Positions 7,698-17,795 of a stretch of DNA of 42,492 nt are shown piece by piece. The DNA lies in the NCBI GenBank assembly GCA_023134145.1, contig JAGLUW010000007.1, positions 1 through 42,492 on the forward strand, read 5' to 3'. The position numbers and the translations under genes are program-made. The number at the start of each line of letters is the position of its first letter. Within the stretch, counting starts at the first letter, position 1. The notes beneath the pieces were generated by a model, which did not search any database, was not told where the DNA came from, and saw nothing but the letters and a program-made list of their open reading frames with translations. The stretch is from Sulfuriflexus sp. Lineage in GTDB: Bacteria; Pseudomonadota; Gammaproteobacteria; AKS1.

Positions 7698-8603
7698 GTG
7701 AAATCGCAGGCAGAATGGACCGAAAGCTTCCTGCAACATCTACAGCACGAACGACGCCTGTCACCTCTTACTGTTAAAAATTATCGTCGCGACTTAGCGC
7801 AAGTTCAACAATATTGCAGCGATCGAAAATTATCTGATTGGAATCAACTTGATGTTCACCAAGTTCGCGCCTTAGTTGCGCACTTGCATCGCAAAGGCTT
7901 ACATGGCCGAACTATTGCAAGATTACTTTCTGCGGTGCGTAGCCTGTTTCGTTTTTTACTCCGCGAAGGCCAAGTTACCCATAACCCTGCCGAGGGTGTT
8001 AGCTCACCCAAAGCAAAACGCCCACTACCAAAAGTGTTAGACGTTGATCAAATTTCACGCCTACTCGACATCAAAGGCTCTGAACCTTTACAGCTTCGCG
8101 ATCGCGCGCTCATGGAATTAATGTATTCATCGGGTTTGCGTCTTGCCGAGTTAACTAATTTAAATATTAACGATCTCGATCGTCGCGATGCCTTGGTTAC
8201 CGTCACCGGTAAAGGTAATAAGACTCGCGTATTACCGGTTGGTCGTCTTGCCCTGCAAGCACTCGATACATGGTTAAGCGCACGTACCAGTATTGCTGGT
8301 GTTAATGAGACTGCCTTGTTTACAAATCGTAATGGCAGCCGTCTTTCTGCTCGCTCTGTTCAAACTCGCCTGCGCCAATGGGGACTCAAACAAGGGCTCG
8401 ATGCCAAGGTGCATCCACACCGTTTGCGCCACTCCTTTGCCAGCCACATGCTCGAGTCCAGCCAAGATCTACGTGCTGTACAAGAACTTCTCGGTCATGC
8501 CGATATTGGTACAACCCAGATTTATACCCACCTAGATTTCCAGCACTTGGCACAGGTTTACGACACCGCCCATCCCCGTGCTAAGCGCAAACGCCGCCCC
8601 TAA
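7698..8603 (+). CDS. xerC: Site-specific tyrosine recombinase XerC
   Basis: XerC with XerD resolves chromosome dimers at dif during division. The 301-residue protein has an N-terminal SAM-like core-binding domain (residues 1-90) and a catalytic domain with all six key positions: Arg in SSGLRLAEL, Lys in GKGNKTR, His and Arg in HPHRLRHSF, His in LLGHADIG and the nucleophile Tyr276 in TQIYTH. The start is GTG at 7698, 11 nt after the DUF484 gene. The dapF-DUF484-xerC order supports XerC over XerD. It is not an integrase of a mobile element: no attachment site or phage gene is near. Confidence 0.96.
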   Translation: MKSQAEWTESFLQHLQHERRLSPLTVKNYRRDLAQVQQYCSDRKLSDWNQLDVHQVRALVAHLHRKGLHGRTIARLLSAVRSLFRFLLREGQVTHNPAEGVSSPKAKRPLPKVLDVDQISRLLDIKGSEPLQLRDRALMELMYSSGLRLAELTNLNINDLDRRDALVTVTGKGNKTRVLPVGRLALQALDTWLSARTSIAGVNETALFTNRNGSRLSARSVQTRLRQWGLKQGLDAKVHPHRLRHSFASHMLESSQDLRAVQELLGHADIGTTQIYTHLDFQHLAQVYDTAHPRAKRKRRP

Positions 8604-8612
8604 ACAGCAGAA

Positions 8613-8632
8613 AACCCCTCTAAATCGGGGTT
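8613..8632. terminator. Weak hairpin after xerC
   Basis: AACCCC (8613-8618) pairs with GGGGTT (8627-8632) around an 8-nt loop, 9 bp after the xerC stop. The run of T residues that should follow on the plus strand is missing, so termination would be weak or Rho-dependent. Confidence 0.35.
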
Positions 8633-8669
8633 ACTACCTGATTTAACAAGGAAAAGTGGCTATTTCCAG

Positions 8670-8699
8670 CCTGAAAAAGCTCTGATTGACGCCTCCAGC
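8670..8699 (+). promoter_or_regulatory. Possible heat-shock (sigma-32-like) promoter of hslVU
   Basis: CCTGAAA (8670-8676) matches the sigma-32 -35 box CTTGAAA at six of seven positions, and CCTCCAGC lies 15 bp on as a poor -10 box. hslVU is a heat-shock operon in Escherichia coli, which makes the site reasonable. A TACAAT at 8713-8718 is a competing sigma-70 -10 box, but its TTGACG partner is 21 bp away. Confidence 0.25.
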
Positions 8700-8754
8700 G
8701 CCCAAGATCGTGTACAATCGTCTGCCCTTTTCGTAGTGAGTTGAGGAAAACGAA

Positions 8755-9303
8755 TTGAAACAATTTCGCGGTACTACCATCCTGTCGGTGCGCTGCAACG
8801 GCAGTGTTGTTATAGGTGGCGATGGCCAAGTATCCATGGGTGATACGGTCATGAAAGGCAATGCCCGCAAGGTTCGCCGTCTATATAATGATCAGATCAT
8901 AGCTGGCTTTGCTGGCGGCACTGCCGATGCCTTTACCCTGTTTGAACGTTTTGAAGGCAAGCTGGAAAAATATTCTGGCAACCTAACCCGCGCCGCAGTC
9001 GAGCTGGCAAAGGATTGGCGCACAGACAAGATGCTACGTAACCTTGAAGCACTGCTTGAGGTAGCCGATCAGGAAACATCGCTGATCATTTCTGGTAACG
9101 GTGATGTTATTGAACCAGAAAACAATATTATGGCAATTGGTTCCGGTGGCCCGTTCGCTCAAGCGGCAGCCATTGCTCTGATCGAAAATACTGAATTAAG
9201 CGCCAAAGATATCGTCACTAGGGCGCTCAACATCGCCGCTGATATCTGCATCTATACCAACCATAATCTGACAATTGAAGAATTAGCCATCGATGCCAAA
9301 TAA
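8755..9303 (+). CDS. hslV: ATP-dependent protease peptidase subunit HslV
   Basis: HslV is the proteasome-like peptidase that forms a double hexamer capped by HslU. The start is TTG at 8755 behind GAGGAAAA. The short propeptide MKQFRG is followed by TTILSV, so Thr7 becomes the catalytic N-terminal threonine after processing. The core [21 protein letters not shown] and the end [14 protein letters not shown] are characteristic. The six-residue propeptide is longer than in Escherichia coli, where only Met precedes the threonine. hslU follows 18 nt later. Confidence 0.97.
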   Translation: MKQFRGTTILSVRCNGSVVIGGDGQVSMGDTVMKGNARKVRRLYNDQIIAGFAGGTADAFTLFERFEGKLEKYSGNLTRAAVELAKDWRTDKMLRNLEALLEVADQETSLIISGNGDVIEPENNIMAIGSGGPFAQAAAIALIENTELSAKDIVTRALNIAADICIYTNHNLTIEELAIDAK

Positions 9304-9321
9304 GTATCGGTTGCCCTGACT

Positions 9322-10656
9322 ATGCCGACAAATACCTCAACAGCAATGACGCCTCGCGAAATTGTGCAAGAACTTGATAAACATATCATCGGCCAAGCCG
9401 ATGCCAAACGCGCGGTAGCGATTGCCTTGCGTAACCGCTGGCGTCGTATGAATGTTGATGAAAGTCTTCGCGACGAAATCACGCCAAAAAATATTCTCAT
9501 GATTGGTCCAACCGGTGTTGGTAAAACAGAGATTGCCCGGCGTCTAGCAAAACTCGCCAATGCACCTTTCATTAAAGTTGAAGCAACCAAGTTTACCGAA
9601 GTGGGTTATGTCGGCCGTGATGTTGAATCAATTATTCGCGACCTGGCCGATATTTCTATTAAGGATCTTCGCGAACAAGAAAAGGCTAAGGTACTGCATC
9701 GTGCTGAAGATGCTGCTGAAGAAAAAATTCTCGATGCCTTATTGCCATCAGCTCGTGGCATTGATGACGAAGAAAAAGAAAATGATACTCGCCAAAAATT
9801 CCGTAAGATGTTGCGCGAAGGAAAACTCGATGATAAAGAAATCGAGATTGAACTCAGCGCTGCAAATATTGGTGTAGAAATTATGGCACCTCCTGGCATG
9901 GAAGAAATGACCTCGCAACTGCAAGGCCTATTCCAAAACATGGGCAACGAAAAGAAGCGTAGTCGTAAACTATCGGTAAAAGAAGCCTTTAAGATTCTAA
10001 GCGAAGAAGAAGCGGCCAAGCTGGTTGATGAAGAAAGCCTCAAAATTAAAGCCATGGAAAACGTTGAACAAAACGGCATCGTGTTCCTTGATGAAATGGA
10101 CAAAATTACTAAGCGCGGCGAATCCAGTGGACCCGATGTTTCACGCGAAGGTGTGCAACGCGATCTACTACCACTGGTTGAAGGCTGTACGGTTTCTACT
10201 AAGCTGGGCATGATCAAAACTGATCACATTCTATTTATTGCGTCTGGTGCATTTCATTTATCAAAACCTTCAGATTTAATTCCCGAACTACAGGGACGCT
10301 TACCGATTCGTGTTGAATTGGATTCTCTTGGCAGTAATGAATTCAAACGCATTCTCACTGAACCTGATGCCTCGTTAACAGAACAGTACACGGCTCTATT
10401 AGCAACCGAATCGTTAACGCTTACTTTTAATGACGATGGTATTTCACGTCTCGCTGAAGTTGCTTTTCAGGTTAATGAAAAAACAGAAAACATTGGCGCG
10501 CGCCGCCTACATACTGTTATGGAACGTTTACTCGAATCCATTTCATACGAAGCCTCTGAACGCAGCGGTGACAACCTAACTATTGACGCAGACTATGTTG
10601 ATGAACATCTCGGCCCACTCGCCGATGATGAAGACATGAGTCGCTACATACTTTAA
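9322..10656 (+). CDS. hslU: ATP-dependent protease ATPase subunit HslU
   Basis: HslU is the AAA+ unfoldase of the HslUV protease. The 444-residue protein carries Walker [10 protein letters not shown], the pore motif GYVGRD, an inserted helical I-domain at about residues 110-230, Walker [10 protein letters not shown], and sensor residues in [14 protein letters not shown]. The C-terminus SRYIL is the conserved tail that inserts into HslV. The listed start gives a lead of eight residues; an internal ATG at 9346 ([12 protein letters not shown]) matches the usual family start and is possible. It forms an operon with hslV. Confidence 0.97.
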   Translation: MPTNTSTAMTPREIVQELDKHIIGQADAKRAVAIALRNRWRRMNVDESLRDEITPKNILMIGPTGVGKTEIARRLAKLANAPFIKVEATKFTEVGYVGRDVESIIRDLADISIKDLREQEKAKVLHRAEDAAEEKILDALLPSARGIDDEEKENDTRQKFRKMLREGKLDDKEIEIELSAANIGVEIMAPPGMEEMTSQLQGLFQNMGNEKKRSRKLSVKEAFKILSEEEAAKLVDEESLKIKAMENVEQNGIVFLDEMDKITKRGESSGPDVSREGVQRDLLPLVEGCTVSTKLGMIKTDHILFIASGAFHLSKPSDLIPELQGRLPIRVELDSLGSNEFKRILTEPDASLTEQYTALLATESLTLTFNDDGISRLAEVAFQVNEKTENIGARRLHTVMERLLESISYEASERSGDNLTIDADYVDEHLGPLADDEDMSRYIL

Positions 10657-10667
10657 GGAAATTATTT

Positions 10668-11042
10668 ATGTCTAATTCTCCAATTCCAACTGAAATCAAA
10701 CTCAACAAGAAAGCACGCATGCTTGAGTTGACCTTCGATGGTGGTGAAAAATTTGAACTCAGTTGTGAGTACCTTCGCATCAACTCTCCTTCAGCTGAAG
10801 TACAAGGGCATGGACCCGGTGAAGGTGTCTTACAAGTTGGTAAGGAAAATGTCGGCATTGATGCGATAGAAGCAGTAGGCAGTTATGCCGTGTTGCTACG
10901 TTTTGACGATGGCCATGATACCGGCATCTACGCGTGGGATACCTTATATAATCTTGGTGCTAACCACGAGGCGATTTGGAAAGATTATTTAGAAAAACTG
11001 GCCGCCGCCGGTCATAAGCGCCGCGAGCCAACTAAACTATAA
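10668..11042 (+). CDS. DUF971 (gamma-butyrobetaine hydroxylase N-terminal-like) protein
   Basis: The 124-residue protein consists of one DUF971 domain: PTEIKLNKKARMLELTFDGG, LSCEYLRINSPSAEVQG, then VGSYAVLLRFDDGHDTGIYAWDTLYNLG. In some iron-sulfur assembly proteins and eukaryotic hydroxylases this domain is an N-terminal module; as a stand-alone protein its role is not established. A GGAAATT site precedes the ATG, 11 nt after hslU, and it commonly sits between hslU and ubiE in gammaproteobacteria. Confidence 0.85.
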   Translation: MSNSPIPTEIKLNKKARMLELTFDGGEKFELSCEYLRINSPSAEVQGHGPGEGVLQVGKENVGIDAIEAVGSYAVLLRFDDGHDTGIYAWDTLYNLGANHEAIWKDYLEKLAAAGHKRREPTKL

Positions 11043-11089
11043 TAAAGCTGTGCCAGTAGGCCAATAGAAATGAGCTCAGGAAAGTAAGC

Positions 11090-11851
11090 ATGGAAACAAA
11101 GAAACAACAGGAATCGACAACCCATTTTGGCTTTGAACAAGTCGATACAGCCTCTAAACAAGAGCGTGTTGCGGGTGTATTCCATTCTGTTGCCAAACAA
11201 TATGATGTCATGAATGACCTCATGTCCTTCGGCGTACACCGTCTCTGGAAGCGTTTTACTATTGAAGTCAGTGCCTTACGTCCCGGCCAACATGCTCTGG
11301 ATATTGCTGGAGGTACCGGCGATCTCACTGCATTGATGGCAGATCGAGTAGGTCCTACCGGTAAAGTGGTTATCAGTGACATCAATGGCAGCATGCTCGG
11401 TGTAGGTCGTGAGAACCTCACCGACAAAGGCTATGTCGGCAATATCGAATATGTACAAGCCAATGCCGAAGCCCTGCCATTTCCTGACAATAGCTTTGAC
11501 TGCATCACCATCGGCTTTGGCCTGCGTAATGTCACCGACAAAGATAAAGCACTGCGCGCCATGTACCGCGTACTGAAACCCGGTGGCAAGTTATTGGTGC
11601 TGGAATTCTCAAAACCCGTTGTACCTGGTTTGAGCAAAATCTACGATATCTATTCTTTCAAACTTTTACCTTTAATGGGCAAGTTGGTTGCCAATGACAG
11701 TGAAAGCTATCGTTACCTTGCTGAATCTATTCGCATGCATCCAGATCAAGACACCTTAAAAGGTATGATGGAAACAGCCGGTTTCGAACGCTGCGAATAT
11801 TACAATTTGACCGGTGGTGTTGTGGCACTACATAAGGGTTACAAACTCTAA
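11090..11851 (+). CDS. ubiE: Ubiquinone/menaquinone C-methyltransferase UbiE
   Basis: UbiE adds the C-methyl group of ubiquinone (and demethylmenaquinone) using S-adenosylmethionine. The 253-residue protein has the SAM-binding motif [11 protein letters not shown], the second motif [23 protein letters not shown] and the family C-terminal block [12 protein letters not shown]. Its stop codon overlaps the ubiJ start, and ubiB follows, so the three ubiquinone genes form the standard ubiE-ubiJ-ubiB operon. Confidence 0.97.
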   Translation: METKKQQESTTHFGFEQVDTASKQERVAGVFHSVAKQYDVMNDLMSFGVHRLWKRFTIEVSALRPGQHALDIAGGTGDLTALMADRVGPTGKVVISDINGSMLGVGRENLTDKGYVGNIEYVQANAEALPFPDNSFDCITIGFGLRNVTDKDKALRAMYRVLKPGGKLLVLEFSKPVVPGLSKIYDIYSFKLLPLMGKLVANDSESYRYLAESIRMHPDQDTLKGMMETAGFERCEYYNLTGGVVALHKGYKL

Positions 11852-12465
11852 TGCGCGCACCATTGCCATTGGTTATTAGTTTAGAGAAGGCGCTTGCAGC
11901 CTATCTCCAGCTTGATCCTGATTCAGAACAAAAAATACAGAAACTAAATAACAAGTTAATTGCGCTCGAATTACGCGGCCTCGATATGACGTTGTTTTTT
12001 GTTGGTGAACAACACAAGCTATCCATTCGCAGTGTTGCAGATGAAACACCGGATGCAGTTATTAGCGCCACCCCCTTAATGCTCGCGCAAATGACCGTAC
12101 AGAAAAATGCCGACAAAGCCCTATTCGCTGGAAAAATGAAAATTACGGGTGATTTAGATTGTGCTCAAGCACTACAAGATATTCTTGGCGATACTGATAT
12201 AGATTGGGAAGAACATCTTTCAAGTTTAGTCGGTGATGTTGTTGCCCACCAAGTAGGTAGAGGTGTGCGTGGCCTTTTAAATTGGGCCAGCGGTAGTAGC
12301 GCTTCGCTGCAAGAAGACCTTTCTGAATATCTTTTACATGAAGCGAAACTATTACCTGATAGTGAAGATTTAGAAAATTTTCTCAATAAAGTAGATACCA
12401 TTCGTTCCGATATCGAACGGTTTTCGATACGTCTGGATCGTTACGAACAACAACATAATAATTAA
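11851..12465 (+). CDS. ubiJ: Ubiquinone biosynthesis accessory factor UbiJ
   Basis: UbiJ is a soluble lipid-binding factor that holds ubiquinone intermediates in the multi-enzyme Ubi complex. The 204-residue protein has an N-terminal SCP2-type sterol-carrier domain (residues 15-115, including [15 protein letters not shown] and [24 protein letters not shown]). The C-terminal helix (about 170-200) is predicted to form a coiled coil. Its ATG overlaps the ubiE stop codon. It ends 11 nt before ubiB. Confidence 0.93.
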   Translation: MRAPLPLVISLEKALAAYLQLDPDSEQKIQKLNNKLIALELRGLDMTLFFVGEQHKLSIRSVADETPDAVISATPLMLAQMTVQKNADKALFAGKMKITGDLDCAQALQDILGDTDIDWEEHLSSLVGDVVAHQVGRGVRGLLNWASGSSASLQEDLSEYLLHEAKLLPDSEDLENFLNKVDTIRSDIERFSIRLDRYEQQHNN

Positions 12466-12476
12466 GCGAGTATCGC

Positions 12477-14135
12477 GTGTTTGGATTGCAACAAATTTTA
12501 CGTCTCATCTATATTAACTTTGTCCTCACTCGACACGGCTTAGATGAATTTATATTTGCTACTCACTTATTACGCCCGCTGCGCTTTATTAACCTATTAT
12601 TACCTTGGAATTGGCTACGTCGCGTTAAAGCACCACGTGGTGAGCGTATTCGTTTAGCACTTGAAGACCTAGGCCCTATTTTTGTTAAGTTTGGCCAAAT
12701 TCTTTCCACACGCCGTGATTTACTCCCCGATGACATCGCTGATGAGCTCGCGCTGTTACAAGACAATGTGCCGTCATTTTCAATACAACAATCACGCGCG
12801 ATTATTGAAACCGCCTACGGCGATAAGATTGAAAATATATTTACTACTTTTACCGATGAACCACTGGCTTCTGCATCAATTGCCCAAGTGCATTCAGCTA
12901 CCTTACCCAATGGTGATAGCGTCATTGTAAAAGTATTACGACCAAACGTAGAAAAAATCATTCGTCGCGATCTTGTATTACTCGACTATCTTGCACGCCT
13001 TGCTGAACGCTTCTGGTCTGAAGGTAAACGCTTACGTCCATGTGAAGTAGTTGAAGACTACAAACACACTATTCTTGATGAACTCGATCTTATGCGTGAA
13101 GCCGCCAATGCTTCGCAACTAAAACGTAACTTCGAAGGCTCACCAGATCTATATGTTCCAGAAATATATTGGTCACTTGCACGTAAAAACGTCATGGTCA
13201 TGGAACGTATTCATGGTCATCCCGTTAGTGATATAAAAAGCCTTAAGGCACATGGCATCGACTTAAAGAAACTCTCTGAACGCGGCGTAGAAATATTCTT
13301 TACCCAAGTGTTCAAACATAATTTCTTTCATGCCGACATGCATCCCGGTAATGTCTTTGTTGCTGATGATGGCCAATATATTGCTGTTGATTTCGGCATC
13401 ATGGGAACGCTCAGCCATGACGATCAACGTTATCTAGCTGAAAACTTCCTTGCCTTCTTTAATCGTGATTATCATCGTGTTGCTGAACTCCACGTTGAAT
13501 CTGGTTGGGTACCTAAAACCACACGTGTCGAAGAATTTGAATCGGCCATCCGCAGTGTATGCGAACCTATCTTTGAACGACCACTAAAAGACATCTCATT
13601 CGGCAACCTATTATTGCGTCTTTTCCAAACGGCTCGCCGCTTTGATATGCCGGTTCAACCACAACTGGTACTGCTACAGAAGACCCTGCTGAATATTGAA
13701 GGACTCGGACGCCAGCTCTATCCTGAACTGGATCTCTGGCAAACAGCCAAACCCTTCCTCGAACGCTGGATGAATGAACATATTGGTTGGCGTGGGCTGG
13801 TTAAATCGCTGAAACAAAATGCACCACTTATGGCAGAAAAACTGCCTGAAATACCGCTGTTATTCCACGATGTGCTTGAAAAAGCCAACAATGGCACGCT
13901 TGAAATTGAATGGAAATCCAAAGAACTCGAAAAACTCCGTAAAGACCTGCGCCGCAGTAGTCGCCGTAACTACGCCACTATTACCGGTGCGGCCATGCTT
14001 ATCTCGGCTGCAATATTGCTCGGCTTGGATGGACGGGCACCAACAATTATCTTTGATGCACCGCTCCTGAGCTGGATTTTAGGTGGCATAGGTGGAATTA
14101 TCCTAATTGGCGCCTGGCCGACAGATAAAGATTAA
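12477..14135 (+). CDS. ubiB: Ubiquinone biosynthesis kinase-like protein UbiB
   Basis: UbiB is an atypical kinase-like ATPase of the ABC1/ADCK/COQ8 family that promotes ubiquinone synthesis at the inner membrane. The 552-residue protein has the family KxGQ motif ([11 protein letters not shown]), the atypical glycine-loop region with SIAQVHSA, catalytic FHADMHPGN and the DFG region [10 protein letters not shown]. Two C-terminal hydrophobic helices (about residues 500-520 and 528-548) anchor it. The start is GTG at 12477. A terminator follows the gene. Confidence 0.96.
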   Translation: MFGLQQILRLIYINFVLTRHGLDEFIFATHLLRPLRFINLLLPWNWLRRVKAPRGERIRLALEDLGPIFVKFGQILSTRRDLLPDDIADELALLQDNVPSFSIQQSRAIIETAYGDKIENIFTTFTDEPLASASIAQVHSATLPNGDSVIVKVLRPNVEKIIRRDLVLLDYLARLAERFWSEGKRLRPCEVVEDYKHTILDELDLMREAANASQLKRNFEGSPDLYVPEIYWSLARKNVMVMERIHGHPVSDIKSLKAHGIDLKKLSERGVEIFFTQVFKHNFFHADMHPGNVFVADDGQYIAVDFGIMGTLSHDDQRYLAENFLAFFNRDYHRVAELHVESGWVPKTTRVEEFESAIRSVCEPIFERPLKDISFGNLLLRLFQTARRFDMPVQPQLVLLQKTLLNIEGLGRQLYPELDLWQTAKPFLERWMNEHIGWRGLVKSLKQNAPLMAEKLPEIPLLFHDVLEKANNGTLEIEWKSKELEKLRKDLRRSSRRNYATITGAAMLISAAILLGLDGRAPTIIFDAPLLSWILGGIGGIILIGAWPTDKD

Positions 14136-14163
14136 AAAATATTGATGATTTAGGAATGATGAT

Positions 14164-14202
14164 TGATGAATGAAAAGAATATTCATCACGCTTTCTTTTT
14201 TT
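14164..14202 (+). terminator. Terminator after ubiB
   Basis: TGATGAAT (14164-14171) pairs with ATTCATCA (14181-14188) around a 9-nt loop, then CGC and the T-rich run TTTCTTTTTTT (14192-14202). The stem is AT-rich but the T-run is strong. It closes the ubiE-ubiB operon in the 138-bp gap between ubiB and the convergent DUF502 gene. Confidence 0.6.
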
Positions 14203-14273
14203 ATCTAAATGGCTGTTTTCGTCCAGTTCCCTGATCATTCAGAATACGATAACGTGTAGTTTTCATATATTTA

Positions 14274-14864
14274 CTAACCCCTTCCTTTGACTCCGGCGGT
14301 CAGCGTGAAGCGCATAGCCTCCTCCATACTCATGTCCAGGGTGCGTACGGCACTGCGCGGCATCAATACTGTATAGCCGCCAATCATGTAACTCAATGGT
14401 AGGTAAACCAAGATACTGTCTTCACCCTGAAAGTCTTTTGGCAGGCGTTCCGGCACCGCCTGAGTGATGAACCCAATCACCTCCATGCCGGTGTCTCCAA
14501 TCGATACCGCTACTACATGCTCGAACTGCCTTTTTTTATCCGGAGAAAAATAGTCAAAAAAATCGCGGATAGCCCGATATACCGATTTGATCAATGGTAA
14601 GTGGTAGAGAATCTCCTCCCCCCAGGCAAACAGACGTCGCACCACGTAAGCATGCATTAGCAGTCCCACTAGAAATACCACCACCAGACCGGCAATTGAA
14701 CCCATACCGGGCCAGTACAGATTTTCCGGTAGTACCAGTCGAATCACACTCCCCAGCGCAGATTCCGTCGAAACCACCAACCAGTAAAGGAGATAAAGAG
14801 TGAGTACGACCGGCAGGATAGTAATTAGGCCGGTAAGAAAGGTTTTGCTTATGGATTTCAGCAT
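14274..14864 (-). CDS. DUF502 family inner-membrane protein
   Basis: The 196-residue protein has two membrane segments, TFLTGLITILPVVLTLYLLY (about residues 7-28) and IAGLVVVFLVGLLMHAYV (about 56-74). A soluble domain carries the DUF502 blocks PLIKSVYRAIRDFFDYFSP, VSIGDTGMEVIGFIT and VYLPLSYMIGGYTVLMPR. Function is unknown. The start is the ATG at 14864 preceded by GGAGAG; the open frame extends further upstream, but without a ribosome site and with no membrane-protein character. Confidence 0.88.
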   Translation of the reverse strand: MLKSISKTFLTGLITILPVVLTLYLLYWLVVSTESALGSVIRLVLPENLYWPGMGSIAGLVVVFLVGLLMHAYVVRRLFAWGEEILYHLPLIKSVYRAIRDFFDYFSPDKKRQFEHVVAVSIGDTGMEVIGFITQAVPERLPKDFQGEDSILVYLPLSYMIGGYTVLMPRSAVRTLDMSMEEAMRFTLTAGVKGRG

Positions 14865-15024
14865 CAGGAACTCTCCGCAAAAGGATCGGTAACAATTGAA
14901 AATCGGTAGCATTAATATGCATTTCAGCAAGCGTATTATGTGAGGTTCGCGCTGATCACATGAAACAGCGGGAACCTTTCTCATTTTTCCTGAATACCCG
15001 TTACAAGAGAAAGCTCAGTGACGC

Positions 15025-15062
15025 CTAATTATCCGCTTGGGGTCGTTAACGGACATAATTAG
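15025..15062. repeat. Imperfect inverted repeat between yajL and the DUF502 gene
   Basis: CTAATTATCCG (15025-15035) mirrors CGGACATAATTAG (15050-15062) with a two-base bulge and a 14-nt centre. No T-run follows on the minus strand. It may be a transcript-end structure or a protein site; I cannot assign it. Confidence 0.4.
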
Positions 15063-15084
15063 AATGAAATTGATTATTATCAAT

Positions 15085-15624
15085 CTATCTTACCAAGCCT
15101 TTCTCGACTTCATCACGCTTTTCTACGCCGACTAATCTTTCTATTAGAGTCAGTGCAAAATCCATTGCTGTACCTGGACCACGTGAAGTAATGATATTGC
15201 CATCCTCAACCACGGCGCTGCCTTCTGATTTTATATCGAGTGCATCTAATACACCGGGGTACGCAGTTGCTTTTTTACCTTTAAGAATGCCTGTACTCGC
15301 TAATACTTTGGGTGCAGCACAAATAGCGGCAATGTATTTTCCTTGATCTGCCATTTTTATTATTCGTTCACGTAGACGTGAATCATTATCAAGGTGATCG
15401 GCGCCGGGCAACCCGCCTGGTAAAACAATCATGTCGTAGTTTTGTTGTAAGGCGGATTCGAGATCAGTATCAGGTACTAAAACAACACCACGGCTGGCTG
15501 TTACATTTTTATTATCTAAACTTGCTGTGGTGACTGATACGCCTGCACGACGCAATAGATCAATGATAGTAACTGCTTCGAGTTCTTCGCAGCCTTGTGC
15601 TAGTGGGATAAGGACGCTTGCCAT
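15085..15624 (-). CDS. yajL: DJ-1/PfpI family protein YajL
   Basis: YajL-type proteins protect against oxidative and electrophile stress; reported glyoxalase/deglycase activities are debated. The 179-residue protein has the nucleophile-elbow cysteine in YIAAICAAPKVL (near residue 105), the conserved Glu in QGCEELEAV, and the C-terminal TSRGPGTAMDFALTLIERLVG. All are close to Escherichia coli YajL. The gene starts inside the end of yibQ (25-bp overlap), so the two are translationally linked. Confidence 0.92.
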   Translation of the reverse strand: MASVLIPLAQGCEELEAVTIIDLLRRAGVSVTTASLDNKNVTASRGVVLVPDTDLESALQQNYDMIVLPGGLPGADHLDNDSRLRERIIKMADQGKYIAAICAAPKVLASTGILKGKKATAYPGVLDALDIKSEGSAVVEDGNIITSRGPGTAMDFALTLIERLVGVEKRDEVEKGLVR

Positions 15625-16367
15625 GCATCATTTCCTTGACGACGTTTAAGCAAGGTAGAAACCGGAACCAACTCAACATTTTCAACATCAAGTTGCTTTA
15701 ATCTTTTTTGTAGAACCTTAAGCGTATCTGGGTAAGGATGAGCAATGGCTAAAGCTGAGCCATGTACACGGGCTATTTTTAATAAACGATCAAATTGTTT
15801 TTCTACAAATGCCGCATTGTTCTCTGCATCTAAAAATATGTCACGCGTTAGATTCGGTATATTGTTTTCAGTCGCTACCATATGCGCAACGCTGTGTGCC
15901 GTTGTGCGGCTATCAACAAAAAATAAATCACCCTGACGATTTATTTCCTGCATGAGCCATTGCATATGACCGGGATGCCTTGTTAACAAGCTGCCCATGT
16001 GATTATTAATACCTTGTACATGGGGTACCGAGGCAAGACTCTCTTGAATGGTCTTAACAAACTCAGACTCGGTCATATCGATGGTTAAACTACCGGGACC
16101 GAGTTTTTTATCTTCATGCATAGACTGCATTGGTGCATGCAGTAACACTTCTTTGTTATTTGCATGAGCGAGTTTTGCTAAACGTTTTACATGGGGGGTG
16201 TGCGGTAAAAAAGCACAAGCTACTGCACCGGGGAGGTTGATAGCTTGTTCATCGGCACTTTTGTTACCGAGATCATCAATGATGATCGCAATGACAGGCT
16301 TCTGTGCCTGCGCAACTAACTGCCAAGATAGCAATAAACAAGTAATAGCTATCTTGGCTATAGGCAC
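15600..16367 (-). CDS. yibQ: Divergent polysaccharide deacetylase family protein YibQ
   Basis: This 255-residue exported protein has a signal peptide (MPIAKIAITCLLLSWQLVAQAQ) and a divergent polysaccharide-deacetylase (DUF610) domain: IAIIIDDLGNKSADEQAI, LLHAPMQSMHEDKKLGPGSLT, INNHMGSLLTRH, FFVDSRTTAHS, LAIAHPYPDTL. The Asp pair (IDD) and the His residues of the metal-binding NodB fold are present. The substrate is not known. The start is GTG, six bases after the ctpA stop codon. The gpmI-envC-(ctpA)-yibQ order is conserved in gammaproteobacteria. Confidence 0.9.
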   Translation of the reverse strand: MPIAKIAITCLLLSWQLVAQAQKPVIAIIIDDLGNKSADEQAINLPGAVACAFLPHTPHVKRLAKLAHANNKEVLLHAPMQSMHEDKKLGPGSLTIDMTESEFVKTIQESLASVPHVQGINNHMGSLLTRHPGHMQWLMQEINRQGDLFFVDSRTTAHSVAHMVATENNIPNLTRDIFLDAENNAAFVEKQFDRLLKIARVHGSALAIAHPYPDTLKVLQKRLKQLDVENVELVPVSTLLKRRQGNDAWQASLSH

Positions 16368-16373
16368 AGCTGT

Positions 16374-17693
16374 TTATCGCTGCTGCATACGTGCGTGAAG
16401 AATGTTCATACCTTTAAGTAAATTTAGTGCTTCATAAAGCTGGAAGTCTTTTTCTGATAAAGGAATTTCCTTTTTATCTTTCGACTTGCTCTTCTTTTTA
16501 TCTTTCTTACCATTGCCGTTACTTAAATGACCAGATAAATCTGCTTCCTTAAGACGTCCGATAGCTTTCTCTCTCTTGGCAACCTTCAATGCTTCTACTT
16601 TGATATCAGGCACAATACCTTCTGCCTGAATAGAACGACCATTTGGTGTGTAATAACGCGCCGTAGTAATTTTAACCGCCGTACCATTATTCATTGGCAA
16701 AATAGTTTGCACTGAACCCTTACCAAAACTTTGTGTACCTAAAATAACCGCACGCTGATGATCTTGAAGTGCGCCAGCAACAATTTCTGATGCCGATGCT
16801 GAACCACCATTAACAAGCACAATCAACGGCACACCATTAATTAGATCACCCGTTGTTGCATGGAATTTATTATCGGAATCATTCGTACGACCTTCGGTAT
16901 AAACAATCAGACCTTTATTAATAAAGGCATCTGATACAGCAACCGCGGCATTCAATACGCCACCGGGATTATTGCGTAAATCTAAAACTAGACCTTTTAG
17001 GTTTTTGTTTTCATCTTTTAACTTACTAATAGCTTCAGCAAGATTGTCACCGGTACGACTCTGGAATTGCGTAATACGCACATAACCGTAACCCTCTTCT
17101 AGGCTACGTGATTTAACACTCGTTACTTTAATGATAGCGCGTGTGATCGTAATCTTAAGCGGCTTATCTTCACCTTCACGAACCACCGTCAAAGTAATAT
17201 CAGAACCAGGTTCACCGCGCATCACCTTCACGGCGTCACTCAGGCTCATACCTTTTACGGTTACGTCATCAAGACGAATAATCAGATCACCTGCCTTCAT
17301 GCCTGCACGTTGTGCCGGCGTGTCATCAATGGGCGAGACAACCTTCACAAAACCATCTTCTAGACTAATTTCGATGCCAAGGCCGCCGAACTGTCCTGAA
17401 GTGCCTACCTGCAATTCAGTGAATGCTTCTTCATTTAAAAAGGCTGAATGGGGATCGAGACTGCTTAACATGCCGCCAATGGCGTATTCGATAAGCTCTT
17501 TATCAGTGCGTGTTTCTACATAATCATTCTTAATTTTTTCAAAAACTTCGGTGAAGACCCGTAAATCTTCAAGGGGTAGAGGCGATAAATCCACGCTGCC
17601 ACGCTCAGCAAGACCAATTCGACCCAGCGAAATGCTGATGCCCAATACCAATCCAACGAATAAAATCAAGAAGTTACGAGTAAATGTATTCAT
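16374..17693 (-). CDS. ctpA: Carboxyl-terminal processing protease, S41 family
   Basis: CtpA cleaves periplasmic or envelope proteins after recognising their C-terminal tails through a PDZ domain. The 439-residue protein has an N-terminal membrane anchor (FLILFVGLVLGISISLG), a PDZ domain (GLGIEISLEDG to GDLIIRLDDVTVKG) and the Ser/Lys catalytic dyad region (NGGSASASEIVAGALQDHQ and SFGKGSVQT). A Lys-rich low-complexity stretch lies near residues 395-415. The ATG at 17693 has GGAG six bases upstream and is preferred to the ATG at 17705. It lies between envC and yibQ, so a role in cell-wall hydrolase control is possible. Confidence 0.94.
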   Translation of the reverse strand: MNTFTRNFLILFVGLVLGISISLGRIGLAERGSVDLSPLPLEDLRVFTEVFEKIKNDYVETRTDKELIEYAIGGMLSSLDPHSAFLNEEAFTELQVGTSGQFGGLGIEISLEDGFVKVVSPIDDTPAQRAGMKAGDLIIRLDDVTVKGMSLSDAVKVMRGEPGSDITLTVVREGEDKPLKITITRAIIKVTSVKSRSLEEGYGYVRITQFQSRTGDNLAEAISKLKDENKNLKGLVLDLRNNPGGVLNAAVAVSDAFINKGLIVYTEGRTNDSDNKFHATTGDLINGVPLIVLVNGGSASASEIVAGALQDHQRAVILGTQSFGKGSVQTILPMNNGTAVKITTARYYTPNGRSIQAEGIVPDIKVEALKVAKREKAIGRLKEADLSGHLSNGNGKKDKKKSKSKDKKEIPLSEKDFQLYEALNLLKGMNILHARMQQR

Positions 17694-17795
17694 GTACTGC
17701 TCCATGCAGGCACCTAAAACCTAAGTATTTTCGATAATTCCCCTAACTACAAGGTATTACCAGTTTATCTTTCTTGTGACCCCTACCAATATCGA

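Noticed and set aside
7698..8603. Phage or integron integrase
   Set aside because: Gene order dapF-DUF484-xerC and full XerC motifs show the housekeeping recombinase.
8686..8718. Sigma-70 promoter TTGACG/TACAAT before hslV
   Set aside because: The spacer is 21 bp, outside the working range of 16-18 bp.
9606..10217. 203-codon open frame antisense to hslU
   Set aside because: It is a low-complexity Ser/Arg-rich shadow of hslU, with no ribosome site or family.
15025..15062. Integron attC site
   Set aside because: It starts GCCTAAT and is folded with a bulge, but the invariant AAC and GTT of the core sites are missing and it is shorter than known attC sites; no integrase or cassette array is present.
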